Source: Trebonia sp963759545
GTDB lineage: Bacteria > Actinomycetota > Actinomycetes > Streptosporangiales > Streptosporangiaceae
Direction of reading: 5' to 3'
Assembly: GCA_963759545.1 (NCBI GenBank)
Contig: CAVXAB010000028.1
Span: 1 to 64,000, forward strand
DNA length: 64,000 bases
Position numbers and translations under genes: made by a program. The notes beneath the pieces are model-generated. The model searched no databases, was not told where the DNA came from, and saw only the letters and a list, made by a program, of their open reading frames with translations. Positions 49,752 to 59,595 of this stretch are shown piece by piece (position 1 is the stretch's first letter; each line of letters begins with the position of its first letter).

Positions 49752-50897
49752 TCAGCGCAGCACTGACCGGACCTCGGCGGCGATCTGCTTGTCCTCGCGG
49801 GCCGCGATGACGAACGTGCGGACCCGCGCACCCAGGGCGGTGATCTCCCGGTGGTCGCCCGCCACACCGTCGGCGGCGTTGCGTGACTCGTCGACGGCGA
49901 CGCCGAGGAAGCCGAGGCCGGCGGCGGCGCGGTAGCGGATCTCGGGCGAGTTCTCGCCGACGCCGCCGGTGAAGACCAGCACGTCGAGGCCGCCCATCGC
50001 GGCGGCCATCGAGGCGATCGACGCGCGCAGCCGGTGCAGGTAGACGTCGCGGCCGAGCACGGCCCGCTCATCGCCCGCGACGGCACGGGAAAGCACCTCG
50101 CGCATGTCGCCGGTGCCAGCCAGGCCGAGCAGGCCGGAGCGACTCTCCAGGGTGGCCGCGAGCTCGCGGGACGGCATGTGCGCGTGCTCCTCGAGCCACA
50201 GCACGAGACCCGGGTCGACCGAGCCGGATCTCGTCGCCATGACGAGGCCGTCGAGCGGGGTGAAGCCCATGGTGGTGTCCACCGACCGGCCGCCGTGGAC
50301 GGCCGCCAGGGAGGCGCCGGCCCCCAGGTGGCAGGTGACAACGCGCAGTTCCTCATGAGGAGCGGCGCCGACGAGCTGGGCCGCGCGCCGGGAGACGTAG
50401 GAGTGGGACAGGCCGTGGAACCCGTAGCGGCGCAGCGTCCACCGGGTCCGCCATTCGGCCGGGAGGGCGAACGTCGCCGCGGCGTCGGGGATCGTCGCGT
50501 GAAACGCGGTGTCGAAGCAGGCCACCGCGGGGGTGTCGGGCAGCACGCTGCTCACGGCGTCCAGGGCGGCGAGCGACTTCGGCTGGTGCAGCGGCGCGAG
50601 GTCGGTGAGCGACTCGACCCGCTGCCTTACCTCGCGGGTGACAATCACCGCCGAGGTGTAGAGCGTGCCGCCGTGCACGATCCGGTGCCCGACCGCGTCG
50701 ACCTGGCCGAACGACTCGATCGCCGCCTTGATCGCGGCGCCGCCCGCGCCCCCGCCGAGCTCGCCGCCCACGGCGGGCAGGTCGGCGGCGGCGGTCACGT
50801 CGTCGCCTGCCGTCCCGTTACCGCCGAGGACGCGCAACTTCAGACTGCTTGACCCGGCATTGACGACGAGCACCCGGGCTGCCGCGTTGGCCTCCAT
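49752..50897 (-). CDS. ackA: Acetate kinase
   Basis: 381 residues. It interconverts acetyl-phosphate + ADP and acetate + ATP. Signature motifs: VVNAGSSSLKL at residues 10-20, AVGHRIVHGG, RRYGFHGLSHSYVSRRA and FTGGVGENSPEIR. ATG 50895-50897 begins 5 bp after the stop of the phosphoketolase gene, so the acetyl-phosphate made by phosphoketolase is passed directly to this enzyme. No pta is adjacent, which makes ATP production from pentose/hexose phosphates the likely purpose. Confidence 0.93.
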   Translation of the reverse strand: MEANAAARVLVVNAGSSSLKLRVLGGNGTAGDDVTAAADLPAVGGELGGGAGGAAIKAAIESFGQVDAVGHRIVHGGTLYTSAVIVTREVRQRVESLTDLAPLHQPKSLAALDAVSSVLPDTPAVACFDTAFHATIPDAAATFALPAEWRTRWTLRRYGFHGLSHSYVSRRAAQLVGAAPHEELRVVTCHLGAGASLAAVHGGRSVDTTMGFTPLDGLVMATRSGSVDPGLVLWLEEHAHMPSRELAATLESRSGLLGLAGTGDMREVLSRAVAGDERAVLGRDVYLHRLRASIASMAAAMGGLDVLVFTGGVGENSPEIRYRAAAGLGFLGVAVDESRNAADGVAGDHREITALGARVRTFVIAAREDKQIAAEVRSVLR

Positions 50898-50902
50898 GGG
50901 GC

Positions 50903-53276
50903 TTACGCGCCCCACTTCCAGCCGGTGATTTCCGGGGCGTCCTCGCCGAACTCCCTGGTGTAGGCACGGCAGCTGATCCGCTTGTCCGCCATCAGCTGCC
51001 GCACGTGCCCGGCGGTCCCCGCCAGCCCGTTCACCCGGTCGATGACGTCCATCACCAGGTGGAACCGGTCCAGGTCGTTGAGCATCACCATGTCGAAGGG
51101 CGTCGTGGTGGTGCCCTCCTCCTTGTACCCGCGAACGTGGAAGTTGGGGTGACCGTGCCGCCGGTAGGTCAGCCGGTGGATCAGCCACGGGTAGCCGTGG
51201 TAGGCGAAGATCACTGGTGCGGTCGTGGTGAACAGCGCGTCGAACTCGGCGTCCGACATGCCGTGCGGGTGCTCCGACTCCGGCTGCAGGCGCATCAGGT
51301 CCACTACGTTCACCACCCGCACCTTCAGCTGGGGAAGGTGCTCGCGGAGCAGCGACACCGCCGCGAGGGTCTCCAGCGTCGGCGTGTCACCGCAGCACGC
51401 CATGACCACGTCCGGCGGCGTACCCGGATCGTTGTCGGACGACGCCCATTCCCAGATGCCAGCGCCGCGCGTGCAGTGGATGACCGCCTCGTCCATCGAC
51501 AGCCACTGCGCCTGCGGCTGCTTCCCCGCCACGATCACGTTCACGTAGTGCTTGGACCGCAGGCAGTGGTCCGCCACCGACAGCAGTGTGTTGGCGTCAG
51601 GCGGCAGGTAGACGCGGATGATCTCGGCCTTCTTGTTGACCACGTGGTCGATGAAGCCAGGATCCTGGTGCGAGAACCCGTTGTGGTCCTGCCGCCAGAC
51701 GAGGGAAGAGAGCAGGTAGTTGAGCGAGGCGACCGGCCGCCGCCACGGGATATTGCGGCTGCTCTTCAGCCACTTGGCGTGCTGGTTGAACATCGAGTCC
51801 ACGATGTGGATAAAGGCCTCGTAGCAGTTGAACAGCCCGTGCCGCCCGGTCAGCAGGTACCCCTCGAGCCAGCCCTGGCACAGGTGCTCGGACAGCACCT
51901 CCATGACCCGGCCGTCGGGCCGCAGGTCGTTGTCCCCCTCGATGATCTCACCGTCGAACGCACGCCCGGTCACCTCGAAGACCGCGTCTAGGCGGTTCGA
52001 CGCCGTCTCGTCCGGCCCGAACAGCCGGAAAGTCGAGGCGTTGCGCGTGATGATGTCCCGCAGCCAGCCGCCGAGCACGCGGGTGTTCTCCGCGTCCACC
52101 GTGCCGGGCAACGGGACGTCGACGGCGTAGTCCTGGAAGCGCGGCAGGTCCAGGTCGCGCAGCAGCAGCCCGCCGTTGGCGTGCGGGTTGTCGCTCATCC
52201 GGCGGTAGTCCGCCGGGGCGAGCGCGGCGATCTCCGGCAGCAGCGCGCCAGCCGTACCGAAAAGCTCATCCGGCCGGTAGGACCGCATCCACTCCTCAAG
52301 CTGGCGGAGGTGCTCGGCGCCTACCCTGGCCTCAGGGATCGGCACCTGGTGCGCCCGCCAGGTTCCCTCGACCGGCTTGCCGTCCACGAACTTCGGCCCG
52401 GTCCACCCCTTGGGCGTGCGCAGCACGATCGCCGGCCAGCGCGGTCGTTCGGTGTCGCCGTCAACCCGCGCCCGCCGCTGGATGTCGTGGATCTCGGTGA
52501 CGATCGCGTCAAGCGCGCCGGCCAGCTGCTCATGCACGAGCTTCGGGTCGTCGCCCTCGACGGCGTAGACGTGGTACCCGTAGCCGGTCAGCAGCGACTC
52601 GAGTTCGTCAGGCGGGATCCTCGCCGGGATCGGTGGGGTTGGCGATCTTGTACCCGTTGAGGTGCAGGATCGGCAGCACCGCCCCGTCGGTCACCGGGTT
52701 GAGGAACTTGTTGGCGTGCCACGAGCCGGCCAGCGGCCCGGTCTCCGACTCCCCGTCGCCGATCACGCAGGCGACGATCAGGTCGGGGTTGTCGAACGCC
52801 GCGCCGTAGGCGTGCGCGAGCGAGTACCCGAGCTCGCCGCCCTCGTGGATGGAGCCCGGCGTCTCCGGCGCCACGTGCGAGGGGATGCCGCCGGGGAAGG
52901 AGAACTGGCGGAACAGCCTGCGCATCCCCTCGGCGTCCTGGGTGATCGACGGGTAGCGCTCGGTGTAGGTGCCTTCCAGGTAGGTGTTCGCGACGAGCCC
53001 TGGCCCGCCGTGTCCCGGGCCCGCGATGTAGATGACGTTCAGGTCCCAGTTCCTGATCACCCGGTTGAGGTGCGCGTAGATCAGGTTGAGCCCCGGCGTG
53101 GTGCCCCAGTGCCCGAGCAGCCGCGGCTTCACGTGCTCCGGCCGCAGTTCCTCCGTGAGCAGCGGGTTGTCGAGCAGGTAGATCTGCCCGACCGACAGGT
53201 AGTTGGCGGCGCGCCACCACGCATCGATGAGGTCAAGCTCGGCGGCCGTCAGCGGTCCGGTCTCCGTCGCGGTCAT
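50903..53276 (-). CDS. xfp: Phosphoketolase (xylulose-5-P/fructose-6-P), one apparent frameshift
   Basis: TPP enzyme cleaving xylulose-5-phosphate or fructose-6-phosphate to acetyl-phosphate. Part one (ATG 53274-53276) has GHWGTTPGLNLIYAHLNR, IAGPGHGGPGLVANTYLEGTY and the TPP motif IGDGESETGPLAGSW, then ends at TGA 52608 after KIANPTDPGEDPA. Part two, in another frame from about 52615, has IPPDELESLLTGYG and continues to GWKWGA (50903). The total of 2374 nt is one base more than 791 codons, so a single extra base near 52615 explains the break. It is likely an error or a recent mutation. A DosR-like box lies in the leader. Confidence 0.85.
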
Positions 53277-53434
53277 GCGGGTCCTCTCCAATATCCCGAA
53301 CGAGTGCGTGATAACTGCGGGAGGGGCGCCGCCTTGTCCCTGCCGGGTCGGCGGAGCCCTGCACATCCCTACCCGCGCTGCTCACGTTAGATAACGGCGT
53401 GGAAGGTGAACAGTGTCGTAAGCGACCATGTCGC

Positions 53435-53448
53435 GGGACCAAGGACCC
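53435..53448. promoter_or_regulatory. DosR/DevR-like box upstream of xfp
   Basis: CGGGACCAAGGACCCTGA in the 195-bp leader of the phosphoketolase gene is close to the DosR palindrome GGGACCNNNGGTCCC (first half perfect, second half 4 of 6). It is about 160 bp before the start codon. By-eye match only. Confidence 0.5.
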
Positions 53449-53470
53449 TGACGGTGCGGTCCGGCCTGGG

Positions 53471-56167
53471 TTAGCGCAGACGGCGGAGGAACGGGTCCTG
53501 CGGATCCTGCGGCATGACCCGGATCCGGGCGTCGACCGCGATCGCGCTGTCCGGACGGGCGATGACCGGGTTGAGGTCGAGCTCGGTGATTTCCGGGAGG
53601 TCGTCGGTGAGCCGGGACACGCGCAGCAGGACGTCGCGCAGCGCCGTCAGGTCGGCGGCGGCCGCGCCCCGGTGGCCGTGCAGCAATGGCGCGGACCTGA
53701 TCGAGTTGATCAGGGTGTCGGCGTCCGCCTCGGTGAGCGGGGCGAGCCTGGCGGCGTGGTCGGCGAGCACCTCGGTGGCGACACCGCCGAGCCCGAACAC
53801 CACGAGCGGACCGAACATGTGATCGTCTTTCACGCCGATCAGCACCTCGGTGCCGCCGGTGATCATCGGCTGGACCGCGACTCCGGTCAGGCGTGCGCCG
53901 AAGCGGCCGGCGAGCCGCCGGTAGCCGGACCGCACGCCCGCCTCGGTGGCCAGGTCGAGCAGGACCGCGCCGGCATCGGTCTTGTGCGTCAGGCCCGGCA
54001 CCTCGGCCTTGAGCGCGACGGGGTAGCCAGCCAGCGCGGCCGCGGCCACCGCGTCGTCTTCGGCGCGCGCGACGGTCGTCGCGACTAGCGGTATCCGGTA
54101 CAACCGCAGCAGCGCGATGACATCGGGCTGCGGCAGCCAGCCGCCGCCCGGGTGCTCGGCGAGGAAGGCCTGCGCGATGTCCCTGGCCCGCTCGGCGTCC
54201 ACGTCGGGGAAGGCGGGCACGGTTTGGCGGGGCGTCGCCCGCCACTCCGCGTACCTGACGGCGCGGGAGAGCGCCCTGACCGCCGTCTCCGGGTAAGCGT
54301 AGGCGGGAACCTTCCCGCCCTTCGCGTCAACCAGCCGGACCGCTTCCGGCTGGTTGAGCACGACGACGGCGAGCGGGACGCCGACATCGGCCTCCGCGAC
54401 GGCGGCAAGCAGGTCACCGGTCGCGCCGGTGCGCAAGATGAGCGCGATGACCGCGTGCACGTTCTCGTCGGCGCCGAGCGTCTCAAGCACCTGGCGGAAG
54501 GCGTCCGCCGATACGGTCGCGGTGGTGTCCACCGGTCCGCTGAGGGAGCCGCCTGCCGGGATGAGCGCGCGCAGCCCGCGGCTGGTCTGCCCGCCCGGGT
54601 GGTGCACGGCGAGCCCGAGGTCGGTGCAGGCGTCCGCGGCGAGCACGCCCGCGCCGCCGACGTTGGACACGATCGCCACCGTCCGCCCGGCGGGCGGCGG
54701 CTGCGTGGCGAGCAGCGCCGTCGCCCCCATCAGCTCGCCGAAGCTCGGCGTGGCGATGATCCCGGCCTGATCGAACAGCGCCTCCCTGGTGACCAGCGGG
54801 GTGGCGACCGCCGCGGTGTGCGACGCGGCGGCGCGCTGGCCGGCCTCGCTGCGTCCCGCGTGGACGGTAAGCACCGGCATCTTCAGGCCGACCCGGCGCG
54901 CGGTCCGCCCGAACTTGCGCGGGTTGCCGAACGACTCGATGTAGAGCACAGCGACCCGGGTCTGCCCATCCTGTTCCCACCACTGCAGCAGGTCGTTGCT
55001 TGATACGTCGAGCTTGTTGCCGACCGAGGCGAACGAGGAGATCCCGATCCCGAGCCTGGTGAGGTGGTCCACCATCGCAAAGCCGATGCCGCCGGACTGC
55101 ATGACGAGCCCCACGCTCCCCGCGGCCGGGTTGGCCGCCGCGAACGTCGCGTCGAGCCCGATCGACGGGACGGCGATGCCGAAGCAGTTGGGGCCGATCA
55201 GCCGCATCCCGTGCCTGCGGCAGGCGGCGAGCAGGTCGGCGCTGACCGGCGCGTCGATGGCGGAGGTAAGCACGACGAGGCCGCGCGCCCCGCGCCGCCC
55301 GCAGGCCTCGGCGGTGTCGACCACCGCCAGCGGCGGGACGGCGAGCACCGCGAGGTCTGGTGGCTCCGGCAGGCTGTCGACGTCGGGGAAGCAGGGAACG
55401 CCGCCGACTTCGCGCGCGTTGGGGTTGACCGCGTAGAGCTGTCCCGCGTACCCCGCGGCCTTGATGTTGTCCAGGACCGACCGGCCAACTGTCCCTGTCC
55501 GCCTGCTCGCACCGACGACCGCGACCGACCGGGGCGCGAACACGGGCCGGAGGCTGGCCACGTTGGCGGACCGCTCCCGCGTCTCGACCGTCTCCAGGTA
55601 GTCCTCAAGCTGGTGGCCGGCGTCGTCGGGCGGCAGCGGGATCGTGATGGCGACCACGCCGTCCTCGCGCTTGCTCACGACCGGCAGGCCCGCGTCGGAG
55701 AAGACCCGGAGCATGCCCGTGTTCTCTTGCAGCGTCTCCGCGACGAACGCTTCTAGCTGCCTGGCGCGGGCAAGCGAGACGAGATGCTCAAGCAGCAGCG
55801 TGGCGATCCCCCGGTGATGCATCGTGTCCGCGACCGCGAACGCGACCTCCGCCGTCTGGCCACCGCCCGGCCCGTTCGCATCGCTCTTCACCACCTCGAA
55901 GCTGGCCACCCCGACGACCTGGCCGTCGAAGATGGCGAGCAGTGCGGCGTGGTCGGGGCCGGGCTCCCTGGTGACCCGCCGTGCCTCGTGCTCGGCCGCG
56001 AGCCTGCTCAGGCTGAAGAAACGCAGGTAGGAGTTGTTCGGCGACATCGCCTCGTGCATGGCCTTGACCGCGGTGAAGTCCGCCTCGGTGGCCCGCCTGA
56101 TCTCGACGGTTCGCCCGTCGGCTAGCAGGGCGTACACGCTCGCGTGCGAGGCAACAGGCTCGCTCAT
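53471..56167 (-). CDS. GNAT acetyltransferase fused to ADP-forming acyl-CoA synthetase
   Basis: 898 residues. Residues about 20-180 are a GNAT domain with the acetyl-CoA loop HHRGIATLLLEHLV. It is followed by an NDP-forming acyl-CoA synthetase: a CoA-binding Rossmann part (SVAVVGASRRTGTVGRSVLDNI), ligase domains with the catalytic-His segment AAASHTAAVA, and an ATP-grasp domain (VALKAEVPGLTHKTDAGAV to the end). This is the layout of Pat-type protein acetyltransferases, with the GNAT domain at the N-terminus. The His is kept, so ligase activity is possible. Candidate target: the acetyl-CoA synthetase at 59.6-61.7 kb. It is the last gene of the CBS-BON operon. Confidence 0.85.
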   Translation of the reverse strand: MSEPVASHASVYALLADGRTVEIRRATEADFTAVKAMHEAMSPNNSYLRFFSLSRLAAEHEARRVTREPGPDHAALLAIFDGQVVGVASFEVVKSDANGPGGGQTAEVAFAVADTMHHRGIATLLLEHLVSLARARQLEAFVAETLQENTGMLRVFSDAGLPVVSKREDGVVAITIPLPPDDAGHQLEDYLETVETRERSANVASLRPVFAPRSVAVVGASRRTGTVGRSVLDNIKAAGYAGQLYAVNPNAREVGGVPCFPDVDSLPEPPDLAVLAVPPLAVVDTAEACGRRGARGLVVLTSAIDAPVSADLLAACRRHGMRLIGPNCFGIAVPSIGLDATFAAANPAAGSVGLVMQSGGIGFAMVDHLTRLGIGISSFASVGNKLDVSSNDLLQWWEQDGQTRVAVLYIESFGNPRKFGRTARRVGLKMPVLTVHAGRSEAGQRAAASHTAAVATPLVTREALFDQAGIIATPSFGELMGATALLATQPPPAGRTVAIVSNVGGAGVLAADACTDLGLAVHHPGGQTSRGLRALIPAGGSLSGPVDTTATVSADAFRQVLETLGADENVHAVIALILRTGATGDLLAAVAEADVGVPLAVVVLNQPEAVRLVDAKGGKVPAYAYPETAVRALSRAVRYAEWRATPRQTVPAFPDVDAERARDIAQAFLAEHPGGGWLPQPDVIALLRLYRIPLVATTVARAEDDAVAAAALAGYPVALKAEVPGLTHKTDAGAVLLDLATEAGVRSGYRRLAGRFGARLTGVAVQPMITGGTEVLIGVKDDHMFGPLVVFGLGGVATEVLADHAARLAPLTEADADTLINSIRSAPLLHGHRGAAAADLTALRDVLLRVSRLTDDLPEITELDLNPVIARPDSAIAVDARIRVMPQDPQDPFLRRLR

Positions 56168-56193
56168 CTGCTCCTCCTCGGCCGCAGTGGGTA

Positions 56194-56475
56194 TCAGGCG
56201 GCCCTCCAGTGTCGGCGGGCGGCGTGATCACTGTCCGCTTCGCTATGCTCATCTTCCGCTGCCGAGTCGCGCGCCGCCAATTCGCTTGGCGTGGCCGGCG
56301 TGGCGTCGCGGCGTGCCTGCCAGCCGCGCTGCTCGCCTGGCTCGCGGGCGGCGACGAACACCAAGATGAGCCAGCACGCCAGCGTGGCGACCGCTACGAA
56401 CGCGATGGCCATCATCGGGCCAAGCGAGAGGGCCGAGTTGGGATACGCGGACGCGAGGTACATGTAGCCGGACAC
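56194..56475 (-). CDS. Small single-span membrane protein
   Basis: 93 residues. GTG 56473-56475 begins at the base directly after the stop of the CBS-BON gene (TAAGTG). One membrane helix (about 20-42, IAFVAVATLACWLILVFVA) precedes a charged cytoplasmic tail rich in Arg, Asp and Glu. Position in the operon suggests a partner of the CBS-BON protein or the synthetase; function unknown. Confidence 0.65.
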   Translation of the reverse strand: MSGYMYLASAYPNSALSLGPMMAIAFVAVATLACWLILVFVAAREPGEQRGWQARRDATPATPSELAARDSAAEDEHSEADSDHAARRHWRAA

Positions 56476-57156
56476 TTAGAAGTCCTGGTCCATGTCCGTG
56501 CGCGGGAAGGACCGTGGCTCCGGCGGGTAGCCAAGCCGGTCGCGCACCGCGACGACGCCTTCGACGTGGCGGATCTCCTGGATCAGGTCCCGGCCGACGC
56601 TCGCGTTCTCCGGCTTGCCCTCGACCGTCACCACGCCGTCCTTGACCGTGACGGAGAAATGGGCCGGGTCCATGAGCATCAGGCCGACGATGATGTTCTC
56701 AATGATGACGTTGCGGATCTCCGCGTCCGGCCGCGAGTACACGCCGAGAACGTCGGCGCGGGTGACGATCCCGACAAGGCGTCCCTCGTCATCCACGACG
56801 GGAAGCCGCTTTAGCTTACGCGAGTACATCAGCCTGGCGGCATGCGAAACGGGCTCGCGCGGGCCGATGGTCACGGCCGGCCTGGTCATCAGGTCGGCGG
56901 CGATGACCGCGGCCGCCTTGGCCCGCTCGCGGCCGCGCAGTATGCCGCCCATCGGGCCGGGAACGCTGTACTCGAGTGCCTCCTTGGTCAGCAGGTCAGC
57001 CTCGGATACGACGCCGATGACCTTATTGTCGTCATCGAGCACAGGAAACGCGCTCACCCGGAACTCGCGCAGCCGGGCGGCCATGTCCTTGTAAGTCGCG
57101 TTCAACCGGACGGCGACAACGTGTGTCGTCATGACGTCCTTGACAGTGGCGTTCAT
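56476..57156 (-). CDS. CBS-pair and BON-domain protein
   Basis: 226 residues. Two CBS motifs (VKDVMTTHVVAVRLNATYKDM...VIGVVSEADLL and ADLMTRPAVTIGPREPV...GRLVGIVTRADVL) form a nucleotide-sensing Bateman module. A BON domain follows (about 155-215, VTVKDGVVTVEGKPENASVGR). It probably senses AMP/ATP or a related ligand. Proteins with this layout are common in actinobacterial dormancy loci, in agreement with the DosR-like box 93 bp upstream. It is the first gene of a three-gene operon. Confidence 0.85.
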   Translation of the reverse strand: MNATVKDVMTTHVVAVRLNATYKDMAARLREFRVSAFPVLDDDNKVIGVVSEADLLTKEALEYSVPGPMGGILRGRERAKAAAVIAADLMTRPAVTIGPREPVSHAARLMYSRKLKRLPVVDDEGRLVGIVTRADVLGVYSRPDAEIRNVIIENIIVGLMLMDPAHFSVTVKDGVVTVEGKPENASVGRDLIQEIRHVEGVVAVRDRLGYPPEPRSFPRTDMDQDF

Positions 57157-57248
57157 CGCAATCGCCCCTTCCTCGGCGCGCGTCGCCGATGAGTCAATTC
57201 CACCGTGCGGTGACTTGGCCGCCCACCGTCCAACGACCCGGATAAATC

Positions 57249-57262
57249 AGGACCAAGGCCCT
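57249..57262. promoter_or_regulatory. DosR/DevR-like box upstream of the CBS-BON operon
   Basis: TCAGGACCAAGGCCCTACAG contains AGGACCAAGGCCCT, a near-symmetric match to GGGACCNNNGGTCCC/GGCCC-type DosR sites. It lies 93 bp before the CBS-BON start. By-eye match only. Confidence 0.5.
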
Positions 57263-57538
57263 ACAGGAATGGAAGTGCAAGGGTGAGCTGGCCCGGACAA
57301 AGGAAGCTGCCACTTCAACTTCTATGATCGGCGAGCTGACATGCTAAGGGCGGGAAGGGCTCGCCTCCGCCTATCGCGGATTCTGATTGCGCGGTGCGCG
57401 GTTCCGGCCCCTTGCCAGCCGATCCCGTTGCTCCTCGTCTCTTCGGGTCCCTCCCGCCACCTTCATGCAACTCTCCAGGGAACCCCGCCGCAAGGGGCCA
57501 AAGGTCCGGACTCTGCCGGCCTTACGGCCCGCCTGAAG

Positions 57539-57570
57539 AGCCGGCCACACCCCTCACGAGGCGGCCGGCT
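57539..57570 (-). terminator. Hairpin after the ABC-2 permease gene
   Basis: Stem AGCCGGCC / GGCCGGCT (57539-57546 and 57563-57570) lies 9 bp after the permease stop, extendable with G-C pairs. No U tract follows on the minus strand, so it is a weak prediction for an end of the exporter operon. The remaining part of the interval 57157-57538 shows no other gene. Confidence 0.5.
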
Positions 57571-57578
57571 TCCCCCTG

Positions 57579-58349
57579 CTATCCCTGGCGGGGCTCCCAG
57601 TGGAAGTACCTGATCGCGATGAGGGCACCGCCGATTCCCCATGCCGCCACGATGAAGACGTCGGCCCAGTCGAACGCGGTACCGAGGAAACCGGCCTCCA
57701 TGCTGAGCGCGAAGTGGCGCACGGGGAGGATCCGCGCGATCCACAGGATCCACGATGGCGTGTTGTTCCCGAATGCGATGAAGATCCCGGACAGGAACTC
57801 GGCCGGCAGGGCGACCGCGTTGACGATCGGCGCGGTCGCGTCGGAGTTCGGGATGGCACCCGACAGGGCGAGGCCGAGCGCGCAGAACGCGGCCGAGCCG
57901 ATCAGGACGGCGACGGCGAACCGCAGCAGCGACCAGCCTCCGGGAATCGTGGCGTGGTAGAACGCGTGCCCGAACGCGGCCGTGATGGCGACAAGCACGA
58001 CGGAGACGACCACCGCGTGCAGGAGCCGGGCGCCGAGGAACGACGCGGCGGGCAGCGGAGTCCCGTTGGTCCGCTTGAGGATGCCGTCCTCGCGCTGAAC
58101 GGTGATGGTTATCGCGATGTTGTTGAAGCACGCGCTGATCACGGAGAAGCACGCCATGGACGCGACGTAGTAGGTGGACGTGTCGACCGTCCTGTTGCCA
58201 ATCCTGACTGTGTAGTGGCCGAGCAGCGCCGTGAAGATCACCAGGAACATCAGCGGGAAGGCGAAGGTGAAGAACGCGGACGCCGGATTGCGCCAGAACG
58301 CCTTGTTGACGTAGCGGAACTGGACTCCGGTCAGCCGCAGCGTGTTCAT
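57579..58349 (-). CDS. ABC-2 type permease
   Basis: 256 residues with six predicted helices (for example FFTFAFPLMFLVIFTALLG, HAVVVSVVLVAITAAFG and FAVAVLIGSAAFCALGLALSG). The segment SMACFSVISACFNNIAITITVQREDGILKRTNGTPL is typical of DrrB-like ABC-2 permeases. Start ATG overlaps the ATPase stop by 4 bp (58346-58349), so the two subunits form one exporter for a drug, lipid or glycan. Confidence 0.85.
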   Translation of the reverse strand: MNTLRLTGVQFRYVNKAFWRNPASAFFTFAFPLMFLVIFTALLGHYTVRIGNRTVDTSTYYVASMACFSVISACFNNIAITITVQREDGILKRTNGTPLPAASFLGARLLHAVVVSVVLVAITAAFGHAFYHATIPGGWSLLRFAVAVLIGSAAFCALGLALSGAIPNSDATAPIVNAVALPAEFLSGIFIAFGNNTPSWILWIARILPVRHFALSMEAGFLGTAFDWADVFIVAAWGIGGALIAIRYFHWEPRQG

Positions 58350-59263
58350 GTGCCGGTCACCCTGACCTCGTCGGTGAGCCGCAGGTACACGTCCTCAAGG
58401 GTTGGCCTGGTCACCTCGAGGCCGTCGAGGGTGATCGCGTTCGTCAGCGCCCAGCCTGTCAGCCGGTGCAGGTCGGTGACTACGTCCGCGCTGGCGATCT
58501 CGGTGAACCCGTTGGCCGCGAGCGTCCAGGTGAGCCCGTCCGGTGGACTGGCGCCGTCAGGCGTCCGGTACCTGATCCGCGCGCCGGCGAGGTCGCGGTG
58601 GCCGAGCGTGGCTGGTGGCCCTTCCGCGACGATCCGGCCGGCCGCGATCACCGCCACCCGGTCCGCCAGGTACTGCGCCTCGTCCATATAGTGCGTGGTC
58701 AGCAGGATCGTCTTACCGAGCGCGGCAAGGGACTTGACCACGTGCCACGCCTCGCGGCGCGCGGACGGGTCGAATCCCGAGGTCGGTTCGTCGAGGAACA
58801 GCAGGTCGGGATCACCGGCCAGTGCGACCGCCATGTCAAGACGGCGGAGCTGGCCGCCGGACAGCGTCGTTACCCGGGCGCCGCGCTTGGCGTCGAGTCC
58901 GACCAGGTCGATGACCTCATCCACCGGCCGGGGCCGGGGATAGTAGCTCGCGAACAGCTGGATGGTCTCCGCGACGGTGAGGTACCGGTCAACGCCCGTC
59001 TTCTGCAGCACGATCCCGACGCGAGGCTTGATCTTGGCTCGCTCCCGGCCCGGGTCATGACCGAGGACAAGCACCTCGCCGCTGTCCCGGCGGCGGTACC
59101 CCTCGAGGATCTCGATCGTGGTGGTCTTGCCCGCCCCGTTCTGACCGAGCAGGGCGAAGATCTCGCCGGGGTGGATGTCCAGGTCAATGCCGCGCACCGC
59201 CTGGACCGGGCCGTACGACTTGACCAGGCCCCGCACCCGCACGGCGGGCGAGATGTCCGACAT
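58346..59263 (-). CDS. ABC transporter ATPase, DrrA-like
   Basis: 305 residues. Walker A is LLGQNGAGKTTT, the signature LSGGQLRRLDMAVAL, Walker B LLFLDEPTSGFD and the switch His in LLTTHYMDEAQYLADR. The C-terminal extension after about residue 220 is as in DrrA/NodI-type exporters. Coupled with the permease downstream. ATG 59261-59263 is used. Its promoter region carries the inverted repeat at 59322-59359. Substrate unknown. Confidence 0.9.
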   Translation of the reverse strand: MSDISPAVRVRGLVKSYGPVQAVRGIDLDIHPGEIFALLGQNGAGKTTTIEILEGYRRRDSGEVLVLGHDPGRERAKIKPRVGIVLQKTGVDRYLTVAETIQLFASYYPRPRPVDEVIDLVGLDAKRGARVTTLSGGQLRRLDMAVALAGDPDLLFLDEPTSGFDPSARREAWHVVKSLAALGKTILLTTHYMDEAQYLADRVAVIAAGRIVAEGPPATLGHRDLAGARIRYRTPDGASPPDGLTWTLAANGFTEIASADVVTDLHRLTGWALTNAITLDGLEVTRPTLEDVYLRLTDEVRVTGT

Positions 59264-59321
59264 GGGTTAAGCTCACCGCACCGTCGGCCGGTACACAATA
59301 GGACATGGACACCACTTATGC

Positions 59322-59359
59322 GGGATACCTTCGGCCCCTGGGCGGGCCCTTTGTATCCC
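59322..59359. promoter_or_regulatory. Inverted repeat GGGATAC ... GTATCCC before the ABC operon
   Basis: Perfect 7-bp arms (59322-59328 and 59353-59359), with internal GGCCC / GGGCC symmetry. It begins 59 bp upstream of the ATPase start, so it is either an operator or a transcript-leader hairpin. Confidence 0.4.
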
Positions 59360-59530
59360 ACGTCTTTGACCCGCGACCACGGAATCGGCACGCCCGGCGG
59401 AGACCAGCCGGTTAGCGTGATGCCTTCATGGGCCGCCGCTCCTCAAGTTCGCCTGTGCTCACCGTCAGGCCTCCAGGGAATGACCTTGGCCGGGCTGCTC
59501 GTAAGGCGCAGCGGACATGCGAGCGGGCCA

Positions 59531-59572
59531 GGCGGATCCGATGGCAAAAACCGCCACCATATCGGACCCGCC
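59531..59572 (-). terminator. Hairpin after the acetyl-CoA synthetase gene
   Basis: Arms GGCGGATCCGAT / ATCGGACCCGCC (59531-59542 and 59561-59572) match at 11 of 12 positions, 24 bp after the synthetase stop. The loop holds a T5 run on the minus strand. Probable transcription end for acs. Confidence 0.6.
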
Positions 59573-59595
59573 CGCCACGACGAGAGTCCCGGGAT

